From the NCBI RefSeq assembly GCF_900184965.1, contig NZ_FXYA01000215.1:124001-188000 (forward strand): a stretch of DNA of 64,000 bases. The letters run 5' to 3'. Positions 52,488-60,900 of the stretch are shown here, piece by piece. Every line of letters begins with the position of its first letter. The first letter of the stretch is position 1. Source of the DNA: Akkermansia muciniphila. GTDB lineage: Bacteria; Verrucomicrobiota; Verrucomicrobiia; Verrucomicrobiales; Akkermansiaceae. Below the pieces are notes generated by a model. The model saw only the letters and a program-made list of their open reading frames with translations, did not search any database and was not told where the DNA came from. Position numbers and translations under genes: made by a program.

Positions 52488-53234
52488 TTACATGCGGAAC
52501 TGGTCGCCCAGATACTGCTTGCGGGCGATGGGGTCATTGGCGATTTCCTCGGAAGTGCCGTGCTTGATCACCTTCCCTTCAAACAGAATGTAGGCGCGGT
52601 CCACGATGTGGAGGGTTTCCCGCACATTGTGGTCCGTAATCAGGATGGAAAGGCCGTCCGTGTCACGCAGTTCCATGACGATTTTCTGAATGTCTGAAAC
52701 GGCAATGGGATCCACGCCGCTGAACGGTTCGTCCAGCATCAGCAGTTTGGGGCTGGTGGCCAGGGCGCGGGCGATGGTAAGCCTTCTCTTTTCCCCGCCG
52801 GAAAGCTGAATGGCCATGGAGCGGCGCAGCTTGGTGATGCCGAAGCGGTCCATCAGCTCCACTGCGCGGTCCTTTTGCTGGCGGGAAGTCATGTCTTTGC
52901 GGGTCTGGAGAATCGCCAGAAGATTATCCTCCACGGAAAGCTTGCGGAAAATGGATTCTTCCTGCGGCAGGTAACCCATGCCGCGCCTGGCGCGCAGGTT
53001 CATCGGCAGTTCCGTAATGTCCTCATCCGCAAAAATCACGCGGCCTTCGTCCGGGCGCACGAGACCCGCCACCATGTAAAAGGAAGTGGTTTTCCCGGCG
53101 CCGTTCGGTCCCAGCAGGCCCACAATTTCGCCGTGGCCCACCTTCAGGCTGACCTGATCCACGACGGTCCGCGTCTTGTAGGTTTTGCAAATGCCTTCGG
53201 CGCTTAGCAGAGGAGAAGAGTGGAACGAACTCAC
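52488..53234 (-). CDS. lptB: LPS export ATP-binding protein LptB
   Basis: 248-aa ABC ATPase powering LPS extraction by LptFG. Walker [14 protein letters not shown]-loop [12 protein letters not shown], signature [15 protein letters not shown], Walker [14 protein letters not shown], and H-loop [10 protein letters not shown] all match LptB, including the characteristic QEESIFRKL. It starts at a GTG whose bases overlap the lptA TGA stop (GTGA at 53231-53234), so the two are translationally coupled. lptF/lptG are not in the window. Confidence 0.95.
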   Translation of the reverse strand: MSSFHSSPLLSAEGICKTYKTRTVVDQVSLKVGHGEIVGLLGPNGAGKTTSFYMVAGLVRPDEGRVIFADEDITELPMNLRARRGMGYLPQEESIFRKLSVEDNLLAILQTRKDMTSRQQKDRAVELMDRFGITKLRRSMAIQLSGGEKRRLTIARALATSPKLLMLDEPFSGVDPIAVSDIQKIVMELRDTDGLSILITDHNVRETLHIVDRAYILFEGKVIKHGTSEEIANDPIARKQYLGDQFRM

Positions 53235-54190
53235 GGTTTGCGGCTGGTTTTCTGGTTTTCCCGGTCGGAAAGCTTTTTGTCCACGTGGCGGAACGTCGTC
53301 TTGGTTCCGCGGCTGCCGTACATGTTTCCGTTGGAGTACACTCGAATGAAAGCATCCTTGTTCGGATTTTTCACGATGACGTCCGGAGTGACGATGACCG
53401 GGGCGCCCGTCAGGATGATTTCTCCGGTTTTGGCGTTGTAGGTGATTTTTTCCGCCTGGGCGTTGCTTGTTTCTCCCTGTTTGTTGGTGTAACTGGCTTT
53501 CACGTTGCCGGAAGCCGCGACCGTTTTAATGGAATTGTAGTCGAAATTGCCTCCGTTGGGGAGAGCCACCTGAGCCTGGTCTCCCTCTTTCCCCTTTTCC
53601 TTTTTAATGTCGGAGGGTTTTTTATCGCCCGGTTTTTTCGGCACGAATTCCGCGTAAATTTTCAGATGATCCGCACAGTCCAGGGAAAGGCCGGGGTTGC
53701 GCACCCGGACATTTTTCATGAACACCAGAACGCCTTCTTCCATATCGAAGTACAAGTCTCCGTCACAATCTATGGTATACAGGTCTTTTGGGGAATTGGC
53801 CTGCAGGAAGCCTTCCTCCGGGCCGGATGCTGCGGGAGAGGAAGGTGTTTCCGCCGCCGGGGCGGAGGCATTTCCGTCGGCCTGGTGCTGCCGGCGGAAT
53901 TCCTGGATTTGCCCGTCCACGGCTGTTGCCTGCGCGTTGTATGTTTCAATCGCCTTTTCCCCGTCTTCTTTCAAGCCGGCAGTCGGAACGGGGGCCAGTT
54001 CCCGTTCCCTCCGGGCTGTTTCTTCCGCCGTCAGGGGGCGTACGATATGGGAGGGCGGGGTGAGAGGTTGTTCCAGGCGGGGATCCAGTTCCCTGGGCAG
54101 GGGCTGGACGATGTGGGAGGGAACGCCGTCGGCGCCGCTGCAGGCAAGGCTTCCGGCCAGGGCCAGCAGCAGGGAGGAAATTTTCTTCAT
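53231..54190 (-). CDS. lptA: LptA/OstA-like periplasmic LPS transport protein
   Basis: 319 aa with a signal peptide ending near Cys17 (LALAGSLACSGADG; a lipobox is possible). Residues 20-135 are a Pro/Glu/Ala-rich linker with a tandem SHIVQPL/SHIVRPL repeat. The OstA domain (about 145-285) shows CDGDLYFDMEEGVLVFMKNVRV, FDYNSIKTVAASGNVK and EKITYNAKTGEIILTGAPVI, the typical strands of the LPS bridge. It is longer than E. coli LptA (185 aa) because of the N-terminal linker and a Lys-rich insert (about 200-216). Between the LptC-like gene (12 nt) and lptB (4-bp overlap). Confidence 0.88.
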   Translation of the reverse strand: MKKISSLLLALAGSLACSGADGVPSHIVQPLPRELDPRLEQPLTPPSHIVRPLTAEETARRERELAPVPTAGLKEDGEKAIETYNAQATAVDGQIQEFRRQHQADGNASAPAAETPSSPAASGPEEGFLQANSPKDLYTIDCDGDLYFDMEEGVLVFMKNVRVRNPGLSLDCADHLKIYAEFVPKKPGDKKPSDIKKEKGKEGDQAQVALPNGGNFDYNSIKTVAASGNVKASYTNKQGETSNAQAEKITYNAKTGEIILTGAPVIVTPDVIVKNPNKDAFIRVYSNGNMYGSRGTKTTFRHVDKKLSDRENQKTSRKP

Positions 54191-54202
54191 AAAAAGGAAT
54201 GG

Positions 54203-54682
54203 TTACTTGTTGCGTTGAGCCATGCGGATGGTGGTTTGAACGGGACCCGGAATGATGCCCCTCTTGATATTGGTGTCCAGGTAAAGGCCGGTTCCTCTGG
54301 CTGAAAGGTTCTCTTCCCTGAGGGTGGTTTCCGTATGGGAGACGGCCAGTTTTTTATCCAGAAAATAAGAGGCGGCCTTCGTGAAAAGATGGGAAGTCTG
54401 ATTATTTTTCCCGTACAGGTACACGTTCAGGATATTCGCGGCGATTTCCTGCGGGGCGGCCACGGTCACGCTTGAAGCCGTCAGCAACATGGAAAGGCGC
54501 GGCCCTTCATACCGTGACAGGCTGACTTTGGGAAGCCTCTGGCCTACGGGCAGAAGCTCCAGCATAGGCAATTTTTTATCTACGCCGGCAAAAGGCGTAG
54601 CCGCGGGCAGGCTGGTGTCCGCTTGCGTCGCCATGCCGTACAGGGCGGCCGTCAAAAGGCATGTGGACAGTAATTTCATCAT
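54203..54682 (-). CDS. Small exported protein, LptC/OstA-like candidate
   Basis: 159 aa with a signal peptide (MMKLLSTCLLTAALYGMATQAD). Residues 60-159 alternate in a beta-strand pattern and close with LSARGTGLYLDTNIKRGIIPGPVQTTI, similar in layout to the last strands of LptA/LptC proteins (AKNG-x-D-x-x-x-x-G-x-L-x-G-P-V). By position between kdsA (4-bp overlap) and lptA (12 nt), it is the obvious LptC equivalent, but it is cleaved rather than membrane-anchored and the match is weak. Start codon ATG overlaps the kdsA stop (ATGA). Confidence 0.7.
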   Translation of the reverse strand: MMKLLSTCLLTAALYGMATQADTSLPAATPFAGVDKKLPMLELLPVGQRLPKVSLSRYEGPRLSMLLTASSVTVAAPQEIAANILNVYLYGKNNQTSHLFTKAASYFLDKKLAVSHTETTLREENLSARGTGLYLDTNIKRGIIPGPVQTTIRMAQRNK

Positions 54683-55494
54683 GACTGAACCGCCTGGCGG
54701 ATGGACTGAAGGCGTTTCAGCACCCCTTCAAGCAGGTAGAGAGGAATTTGGTTGGGGCCGTCGGAAAGCGCTTTGGACGGGTCCTTGTGCACCTCCATGA
54801 ATACGCCGTCAATGCTGCCCGTCGCCATGGCGGCGGACGCCAGCACGGGGGCCAGCTCGCTGTCTCCTCCCGTGGTTCCTCCCAGCCCTCCGGGTTTCTG
54901 AACGGCATGAGTGGCGTCGAATACGACGGGAAAGCCTGCCTGTTTCATCCAGTACAGGGAGCGCATGTCCACCACCAGATTGTTATAACCAAACGTGGTG
55001 CCGCGTTCGCACATCATGAACTCGTCACAGCCGAAGGCGCGCATTTTCTCCCCGATGTTCACGGTATCCCACGGAGCCAGGAACTGCCCTTTCTTGATAT
55101 TCACGGGCCGGCCGCTCTTGGCGCAGGCTTCCAGAAGGTCCGTCTGGCGGCACAGAAAAGCGGGGACCTGGAGCAGGTCCACGTATTCGGCGGCGATTTC
55201 CGCTTCCTGGGCCGTATGCACATCCGTGACGACGGGCAGTTTCAGCTCCCTGCCGATTTCCGACAGGATGCGGCAGCCTTCCCGCACGCCGGGACCGCGG
55301 AAAGAGGTGACGGAAGTGCGGTTCGCCTTGTCGTAGGAAGCTTTGAAAATCAGCGGCACATCCAGGTTTTCCGCAATAGCCTTGATGGACCGGGCCATCT
55401 CCCATACAAAAGATTCGCATTCCAGAGAGCAGGGGCCCAGAAGATAGAACGGCCGCGGGCCGCCGATTTCAACGGATTGAATATAAAACGACAT
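54679..55494 (-). CDS. kdsA: 3-deoxy-8-phosphooctulonate synthase
   Basis: Makes KDO-8-phosphate from arabinose-5-phosphate and PEP for the LPS inner core. 271 aa. GPCSLECESF at the N-terminus, FKASYDKANRTS, TDVHTAQEA, QVPAFLCRQTDLL, NIKKGQFLAPWD (PEP lysines) and FDATHAVQKPGG are all KdsA motifs. CNM-type metal dependence (Cys in GPCSLE) suggests the metal-requiring class, though the diagnostic residue should be confirmed by alignment. First gene of a seven-gene envelope operon; a promoter with an 18-nt leader is visible upstream. Confidence 0.96.
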   Translation of the reverse strand: MSFYIQSVEIGGPRPFYLLGPCSLECESFVWEMARSIKAIAENLDVPLIFKASYDKANRTSVTSFRGPGVREGCRILSEIGRELKLPVVTDVHTAQEAEIAAEYVDLLQVPAFLCRQTDLLEACAKSGRPVNIKKGQFLAPWDTVNIGEKMRAFGCDEFMMCERGTTFGYNNLVVDMRSLYWMKQAGFPVVFDATHAVQKPGGLGGTTGGDSELAPVLASAAMATGSIDGVFMEVHKDPSKALSDGPNQIPLYLLEGVLKRLQSIRQAVQS

Positions 55495-55518
55495 AAAACA
55501 AAACCTGTATGTCCTTGC

Positions 55519-55547
55519 ATCATGACGGTTTCAGGCCTTTCGGTCAA
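55519..55547 (-). promoter_or_regulatory. Promoter of the kdsA-lpt-mpl-ompA operon
   Basis: Minus-strand TTGACC (55547-55542), a 17-nt spacer and CATGAT (55524-55519). Predicted start of transcription is about 18 nt upstream of the kdsA ATG at 55494. Confidence 0.5.
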
Positions 55548-55816
55548 GCCGCTATCCTGCCTCCGCGCGGAGATTCGGAGACGGAGATTTATTTTTCCGG
55601 GAGTATCTTTTGATGTTCGATATAATGAGTTTGTTATAAATATGGTAAATATTTTTTGGATAGGCGCGTGTAAAGGGAGGGGCGCATGGATTGGAAAAAA
55701 CGTATGGAGTTGCCGCCATCCGGACTTTCTGTTACAAACGGCAATCATGCATCCCTTCCGCATGAATAAATGACAGGATGTTCCGAACGCCGTTCCCCCG
55801 CAGTGGTCTTACCGAA
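55548..55816. other. Divergent intergenic region between kdsA and the chelatase-like gene
   Basis: Remainder of a 322-bp gap, AT-rich at 55580-55665. It should carry the chelatase gene's promoter. No gene or RNA recognised. Confidence 0.4.
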
Positions 55817-56539
55817 ATGCCCAGGAAGATTTACAAACTCTTTATTTCCTATGATGAAGCAGGGGCTGAATTGCGGCGGCATGTGGCGGAGCAGTTTCAA
55901 TACCCGGGCGACTGCGTCTGGCAGGCGTCTTTCCGCGGCCTGGCGGCGGAGGATTTGCCTCCGGGCGATGGTGTGGTCTGGGTTTACCCTGTCTTCATGC
56001 AGAGCGGCGTGACGGTGACGGAGACATTGCCGGAATTGCTTCGCGCGCTGTATGCCGGGAACGGACAGCATCCGGAACTTGTTTTTAAACCCGTATGGGG
56101 AGCGGGTCGCGGCGGCATTGGTTTTGGGGTCGCCGCCGCCTTGCAACAGGAATTGGAGGGGGACGCTTCCCTGCTGGTGGTGGCCCACGGGGTAACGGGA
56201 AGGGAGGCGGCCCCGGAGCCGGCGCAATTCCTCCGGCAGTTGAAATTCCTGCTTCCGGAAGGAACGGACATGGCTCTTGCATACTTTGGCGCACCTCCTT
56301 CTGTAGAAAAAGTATTGCCTGAATTAAAGGGGCGAAAGGTGGTAGTGCTGCCGTTCCTGATTGGAAAAGGAAAGCATGTGCGGGAGGACATGCCCGCTCC
56401 TGAACTGGCCGCACGACATGGAAAAACGTTAAAAATCCTGCCTCCGTTCGGTGTGTTTTATTTGCAGGCGGAACGGGAATACCGGAAAGCGGGCAGGGGA
56501 GAGCCTGCCGGGAACGGTTTTGACCGGCCGGTACGATAA
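55817..56539 (+). CDS. Sirohydrochlorin chelatase (CbiX)-like protein
   Basis: About 240 aa from the ATG at 55817 (MPRKIYKLFISYDE). The C-terminal half shows the class II chelatase pattern: LLVVAHGV (metal-binding His) and LPFLIGKGKHVREDMP, matching the CbiX G-x-G-x-H-V-x-x-D-[IM]-P signature. The N-terminal half has the same fold length but its His-Gly motif is replaced (FISYDEAG), so only one chelatase-like site is recognisable. It could insert Co or Fe into a tetrapyrrole or be a paralogue with another role. No cob/cbi or hem genes adjoin it. A structured 67-nt region follows. Confidence 0.7.
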   Translation: MPRKIYKLFISYDEAGAELRRHVAEQFQYPGDCVWQASFRGLAAEDLPPGDGVVWVYPVFMQSGVTVTETLPELLRALYAGNGQHPELVFKPVWGAGRGGIGFGVAAALQQELEGDASLLVVAHGVTGREAAPEPAQFLRQLKFLLPEGTDMALAYFGAPPSVEKVLPELKGRKVVVLPFLIGKGKHVREDMPAPELAARHGKTLKILPPFGVFYLQAEREYRKAGRGEPAGNGFDRPVR

Positions 56540-56540
56540 G

Positions 56541-56607
56541 TATTCCGCGGAAACGGCAACCCTCTCCATGGGCCTGCGCTCGACAGGGTTCCGCGAACGG
56601 CGGAATA
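56541..56607 (+). other. Structured 67-nt region after the chelatase-like gene
   Basis: Nested pairing: outer 8-bp stem TATTCCGC/GCGGAATA (56541-56548, 56600-56607) and inner 6-bp stem AACCCT/AGGGTT (56558-56563, 56585-56590), with CGG/CCG pairing between them. It starts 1 nt after the stop. No U-tract, so either a terminator variant or a small structured RNA. Confidence 0.4.
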
Positions 56608-56632
56608 GTTTCGTAAATCAATGATTTATGCT

Positions 56633-56661
56633 TTGACAAGAGGAAGGGCGGGAAGTATATT
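56633..56661 (+). promoter_or_regulatory. Strong promoter of rpsB-tsf
   Basis: Consensus-like TTGACA (56633-56638), 17-nt spacer, TATATT (56656-56661). Transcription should start near 56668, giving a 109-nt leader, the longest predicted here. Confidence 0.85.
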
Positions 56662-56667
56662 GCCCGT

Positions 56668-56776
56668 CCCTCGCGTGATTCGGCGCAACTAAACAACGGG
56701 GATCGGAGGGGTAACAAGCGTCGAAGTCCCCAAAAACTGCTTTTCCTGCCGCAAGGAAAGCCACCTACATACATAT
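56668..56776 (+). promoter_or_regulatory. rpsB leader with candidate S2 autoregulatory hairpins
   Basis: The leader can form GGGGA/TCCCC (56698-56731) and GCTTTTCCT/AGGAAAGC (56739-56761, one bulged T). The second hairpin buries the only Shine-Dalgarno-like AAGGAAAG before the rpsB ATG. In E. coli, S2 represses rpsB-tsf through the leader; the same role here is inference. Confidence 0.4.
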
Positions 56777-57472
56777 ATGATTAATGATCTGATTAACCAG
56801 ATGGTTGAAGCCGGTGTTCATTTGGGCCACCAGACCCGCAAATGGCACCCCAGCATGAAAAAGTACCTTCTCAAGGACAAGGCCGGTATCCATATCATCA
56901 ACCTTGAAGAAACGGAAAAATGCCTGGACAAGGCTTGCTCCTTCCTGGCTGATCTGGCCCGCCGCAATAAGAAAATCCTCTTCGTCGGCTGCAAGCGCCA
57001 GGCTCAGGAAGCCGTCCGCGAAGCCGCGGAAGCCACTGGTCAGTACTATGTCAACCACCGCTGGCTGGGCGGCATGCTCACCAACATGAGCACGATCCGC
57101 AAGAGCATCGAACGCCTTGCCTATCTGGAAGGGATTGAAAAGAGCCCGGAATTCAAGAGCATGTCCAAGAAGGAACTGGCCGCTCTGGACCGCGAACGCC
57201 AGAAGCTGGAACGCAACCTTCAGGGCATTCGCAACATGGGCGGCGCTCCGGACGCCATGGTGGCCATCGGCGCCGACCATGAAGACATCGCCATCCGCGA
57301 AGCCCACCGCCTGAACATTCCCGTCTGCGTTCTGGTTGACACCAACGCCGACCCGAAGGAAATCGACTTCCCGATTCCCGGCAACGACGACGCCGTCCGT
57401 TCCATCCGCCTGATTCTTGACTGCATCGTCAAGGCCATCAACGAAGGCAAGGGCGCTTCCGCCGAAGCCTAA
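56777..57472 (+). CDS. rpsB: 30S ribosomal protein S2
   Basis: 231-aa small-subunit protein joining head and body of the 30S. MINDLINQMVEAGVHLGHQTRKWHPSM, YYVNHRWLGGMLTNMSTI and NIPVCVLVDTNADP are the S2 signatures. It lacks the long C-terminal extension of some phyla. Followed by tsf after 29 nt, the standard bacterial pairing; codon use is strongly biased to C-ending codons compared with neighbours, as expected of a highly expressed gene. Confidence 0.98.
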   Translation: MINDLINQMVEAGVHLGHQTRKWHPSMKKYLLKDKAGIHIINLEETEKCLDKACSFLADLARRNKKILFVGCKRQAQEAVREAAEATGQYYVNHRWLGGMLTNMSTIRKSIERLAYLEGIEKSPEFKSMSKKELAALDRERQKLERNLQGIRNMGGAPDAMVAIGADHEDIAIREAHRLNIPVCVLVDTNADPKEIDFPIPGNDDAVRSIRLILDCIVKAINEGKGASAEA

Positions 57473-57501
57473 ACCAACCATTTAGAAAGAACAGAAACAC
57501 T

Positions 57502-58380
57502 ATGGCAGAAATTACTGCAGCTCTCGTCAAGGCCCTCCGTGACAAAACGGACGCCGGCATGATGGATTGCAAGAAAGCCCTCAACGAATGCAACGGCGAC
57601 ATGGACGCCGCCGTCAAGTATCTTCGTGAGAAGGGAATTGCCAAGGCTGCGGCCAAGGCCGACCGTGACGCCAAGGAAGGCGTGATCCGCGCCGCTGTGG
57701 CTCCCTGCGGCTGCTCCGGCATCATTCTTGAACTCAACTGTGAAACGGACTTCTGCGCCAAGGGAGACAAGTTCCAGGGGCTGGTGAATGACGTTGCCAA
57801 GGCTCTCATGGATTCCAAGGCCTCCACGCTGGAGGAAGCCCTCCAGGTCCCCATGACGGAAGGCACCACGGAAGAATACATCAAGGCCATGTGCAGCTCC
57901 ATTGGCGAAAACATGGCTCTGCGCAAATTCGCCCGCCTGACGGCGGACGGCATTGGCGCCGTGGTCTCTTACATCCACATGGGCGGCAAAGTGGGCGTTC
58001 TGCTGTCCATCAAGGCCGGCAAGGAAGAAACCGTCAAGTCTGATGCGTTCAAGGCCCTTGCCAAGGATTTGACCCTGCACATCGCCGCCGCCGCTCCCAA
58101 GAGCGTCAGCTCCGATAGCCTGGATCCCGCCTTCGTGGCCGAGGAACAGGAAATCGCCAAGCAGCAGCTCATTCAGGAAGGCAAGCCCGAACACCTGCTG
58201 GAAAAGATTCTTCCCGGCAAGCTGAAGGCTCTGTACGCCCAGTCCTGCCTGCTGAACCAGGTATTTGTGAAAGACCCTGCCGGAAAGATGACGGTGGAGG
58301 CCCTTCTCAATCAGACCGGCAAGGAACTCGGCGACGATATCTCCGTCGTCTCCTTCGTCCGCTACCAGCTCGGCGCGTAA
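57502..58380 (+). CDS. tsf: Elongation factor Ts
   Basis: 292-aa guanine-nucleotide exchange factor for EF-Tu. The N-terminal UBA-like domain ALRDKTDAGMMDCKKAL, the TDFVA-equivalent LNCETDFCAKGDKF, and HIAAAAPKSVSSDSLDP are conserved, and VKDPAGKMTVEALL marks the C-terminal subdomain. Second gene of the rpsB-tsf operon; strong terminator 22 nt after the stop. Confidence 0.98.
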   Translation: MAEITAALVKALRDKTDAGMMDCKKALNECNGDMDAAVKYLREKGIAKAAAKADRDAKEGVIRAAVAPCGCSGIILELNCETDFCAKGDKFQGLVNDVAKALMDSKASTLEEALQVPMTEGTTEEYIKAMCSSIGENMALRKFARLTADGIGAVVSYIHMGGKVGVLLSIKAGKEETVKSDAFKALAKDLTLHIAAAAPKSVSSDSLDPAFVAEEQEIAKQQLIQEGKPEHLLEKILPGKLKALYAQSCLLNQVFVKDPAGKMTVEALLNQTGKELGDDISVVSFVRYQLGA

Positions 58381-58402
58381 GCTCTGAGTCAGAATATCTC
58401 TG

Positions 58403-58434
58403 GAACCGTTCCCTTTGCGGGGAACGGTTCTTTT
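58403..58434 (+). terminator. Intrinsic terminator of rpsB-tsf
   Basis: An 11-bp perfect stem GAACCGTTCCC/GGGAACGGTTC with a 6-nt loop, then TTTT. Confidence 0.93.
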
Positions 58435-58696
58435 GCTTGATACGGCTCCATGAAGGGGATTTATTCATGAACCTGATTCAGAGAGAACCCGGAAGCCCGG
58501 ATATGGATCATCAGAATGTGCGGGAGAGAAAAGATCCAGTCCTGCTGTTGATGACGGCCTCCATCCTGACAGGCGGTCTCCGGTGCTTTTCTGTGGGGGG
58601 GAATGGCATGGGAGGTGCGCATGGATGTCCCGATATGGGAGGAACTGGCGCGGTTGGGGTCTTGTCTTGCACCGGAAGGCTTGTTAGGGTGGCGGC
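58435..58696. other. Intergenic region between tsf and the ABC ATPase gene
   Basis: Remainder of a 316-bp gap. A 95-aa plus-strand ORF (58437-58724) overlaps the start of the ABC gene and has no conserved-looking content. No clear promoter or RNA. Confidence 0.4.
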
Positions 58697-59485
58697 ATGG
58701 CTTTTCTGGAACTGGATCATGTGAGCGTTGTCTTCCCTGCGGTGCAGGGGCTGCTCTCATCCCGCAAATCCGCCTCCGTTGTGGCGGTGGACGGGGTGTC
58801 TTTGTCCGTGGAAAAGGGGGAAATCCTGGGGCTGGTGGGTGAGTCCGGTTGCGGCAAATCCACGCTGTCCCGCACGGTGATGCTGCTCCAGCAACCCACG
58901 GAGGGCCGCATCTTTCTGGAAGGGGAGGAATTGACGGCTCTTTCCGCATCCGAAGTCAGGAAGCGTCGTCCGGATTTCCAGATGGTTTTTCAGGACCCTT
59001 ACGCTTCCCTGAATCCCCGCTTTACGGTATATGCGACATTAAAGGAGGCGTTGCAGTGCCGCCGCCGCAAAAGGACTTTTGCCCAGACGAGGGATGATGT
59101 GGCGGAACTGATGGAAAAGGTAGGGCTGAGCCCCTCCCTGATGCGCAAATATCCCCATGAATTTTCCGGCGGCCAGCGCCAGCGCGTCGCCATTGCGCGC
59201 GCGTTGGCTCCGGAACCCAGGCTGGTGATTGCGGATGAACCCGTTTCCGCGCTGGACGTTTCCATCCAGTCCCAGATTCTGAACCTTCTTATTGCCCTGG
59301 CCCGCGACTTGAACCTGACCATGATATTCATTTCCCATGATTTGTCCGTGGTTCATTACATCGCGGACCGCATTGCCGTGATGCGCCGAGGCCGCATTGT
59401 GGAATACGGGGAGGCGGACAAAGTGTTTTCTTCCCCTGCCCACGAATACACGAAGGCGCTTCTCGCCGCCGTGCCGCGTCTGTAA
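58697..59485 (+). CDS. Oligopeptide/dipeptide ABC transporter ATPase (OppF/DppF-like), orphan
   Basis: 262-aa ABC ATPase. Walker A GESGCGKSTLSR, the DppF/OppF-type Q-loop FQDPYASLNPR, signature FSGGQRQRVAIARALA, Walker B LVIADEPVSALDVS and H-loop FISHDLSVV are exact for this subfamily, which normally works with OppB, OppC, OppD and a binding protein. None of these is nearby, and it follows the rpsB-tsf terminator alone. The C-terminal iron-sulfur/zinc tail typical of OppD/F is very short (ends at LLAAVPRL), so it may pair with a distant permease. Confidence 0.9.
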   Translation: MAFLELDHVSVVFPAVQGLLSSRKSASVVAVDGVSLSVEKGEILGLVGESGCGKSTLSRTVMLLQQPTEGRIFLEGEELTALSASEVRKRRPDFQMVFQDPYASLNPRFTVYATLKEALQCRRRKRTFAQTRDDVAELMEKVGLSPSLMRKYPHEFSGGQRQRVAIARALAPEPRLVIADEPVSALDVSIQSQILNLLIALARDLNLTMIFISHDLSVVHYIADRIAVMRRGRIVEYGEADKVFSSPAHEYTKALLAAVPRL

Positions 59486-59500
59486 ACGGGGCGGCACGGC
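59468..59500 (+). terminator. Hairpin across the ABC ATPase stop codon
   Basis: A perfect 10-bp stem GCCGTGCCGC/GCGGCACGGC with a 13-nt loop containing the TAA stop. No U-tract. Confidence 0.4.
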
Positions 59501-59697
59501 GTCAGTCTGGACGAATACGGAAAAGCCCGTTTCCCGTGGAGTTATCCGCACAGGTTTAAAAGAAACGGTTATATGGAGATCGCAGGAAGGAAAAACGTTG
59601 TTGATTTTTCCATATTGCCGTCCAGCCGGTATTTCTCTGTAATACGCAGATATCTTCCTGTTTGTTTCCTGACGGGGAGGCTGCGAGGAAAGGGCTG

Positions 59698-60861
59698 CTA
59701 TTCCTGAACGGAATCTCCGGCAGCCTCCTGCATTTCCCGGATGCATTCCTCTATCAGAGCGGCGTCTATCTCATGGACGTCCTTTCCCCGGCCTATTCCG
59801 GTGAGCATCAATACCGTCAGGTGGCCGCCGAGATGTTCGCGGAAAGCTTCCAGACCTTTCAGCACTTCGCAGGCGCCGTCTTCCGTCCTGCGGGAGAGCA
59901 GGGGGTGGAATACGGGCAGTTCCAGGGTTTTCAGCACGGAGACGATTCTTTCCGCCTCTGCGGCAGGCAGCCATCCTTTCCTGACGGAATAAAGAATATC
60001 CAGGCACATGCCCACGGAAACGGCCTCCGCGTGCCCCAGTGTGTAGCCGGACATGGTTTCCATGTAATGGGCGGCCCAGTGCCCGAAGTCCAGGGGACGG
60101 CTGGAACCCAGTTCAAAGGCGTCCCCTCCGCATGCAATGTGCGAGGCGTGCAGCAAAGCGGAATGCTCCACGGCATATTCCAGAGCATCCCGTTCGCATC
60201 CGGCCAGCGCGGAGGCGTTCGCTTCCAGCCAGTTGAAGAAAGAGGCGTCTTTCACCACGGCCACTTTCACTACTTCCGCCAGTCCGGCTCTTTTCAGGGA
60301 GAGGGGCTGGGAATGGAGGAACAGGAAGTCGTCAAGCGTGGCCCACGCGACGGCGAAGGTGCCCAGATAGTTTTTCCGGCCCATGAAATTGATGCCGTTT
60401 TTAACACCCACTCCGGAGTCCGCCTGGGAGAGGGTGGTGGTGGGGATGCGCAACAGCCGGATGCCGCGATGGGCGGTGGCGGCGGCGAAGCCTGCTACGT
60501 CCAGAAACGCTCCGCCGCCCACGGCGATGATGTAGGAATGGCGGTCAATACCTGCTTCCACAATGTGGCGCAGGGCCGTTTCCCATGCGGAAAAACCTGT
60601 TTTGGCTTCCTCCCCGCCCGGAACGGAACGGCAGCCGGCATAGGCCAGTACCCCGGCGTTTTTTTCAAAATAGCGGTCAATGTCCGCCGGAAGCTGCGGA
60701 TAAAACTGTTCCAGCCCTTTTTCCAGGAGAACGAGGACGCGGCTTCCGGGCCTCTGTTCCATCAGGCTGGCCAGCGTCTCGTTTTCCGGGCGGAAGGCTC
60801 CATGGGTAAAGCCTGTCCTGTAGGGAAAATCAAGCCGGATATTCAGCGTGTGAAGGGACAT
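59698..60861 (-). CDS. 3-dehydroquinate synthase-family sugar-phosphate cyclase, EboD-like
   Basis: About 387 aa from the ATG at 60861 (MSLHTLNIRLDFPYR). The NAD site GGGAFLDVAGFAAATAHRG and zinc ligands (E196 in AGLAEVVKV, His in FGHWAAHYME and LGHAEAVSVGM) place it in the DHQS superfamily. The motif DSGVGVKNGIN (about 148-158) replaces the DSSVGGKTGVN of AroB. By recollection, that variant marks the EboD branch from ebo (edb) gene clusters rather than shikimate-pathway AroB. No other aromatic-pathway or ebo genes are in view. Last gene after the two HtrA-like genes, 39 nt away. Confidence 0.8.
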   Translation of the reverse strand: MSLHTLNIRLDFPYRTGFTHGAFRPENETLASLMEQRPGSRVLVLLEKGLEQFYPQLPADIDRYFEKNAGVLAYAGCRSVPGGEEAKTGFSAWETALRHIVEAGIDRHSYIIAVGGGAFLDVAGFAAATAHRGIRLLRIPTTTLSQADSGVGVKNGINFMGRKNYLGTFAVAWATLDDFLFLHSQPLSLKRAGLAEVVKVAVVKDASFFNWLEANASALAGCERDALEYAVEHSALLHASHIACGGDAFELGSSRPLDFGHWAAHYMETMSGYTLGHAEAVSVGMCLDILYSVRKGWLPAAEAERIVSVLKTLELPVFHPLLSRRTEDGACEVLKGLEAFREHLGGHLTVLMLTGIGRGKDVHEIDAALIEECIREMQEAAGDSVQE

Positions 60862-60900
60862 TTCAGGCGGTCGGCACAAGTGAACATGGCTTGAGGATTC

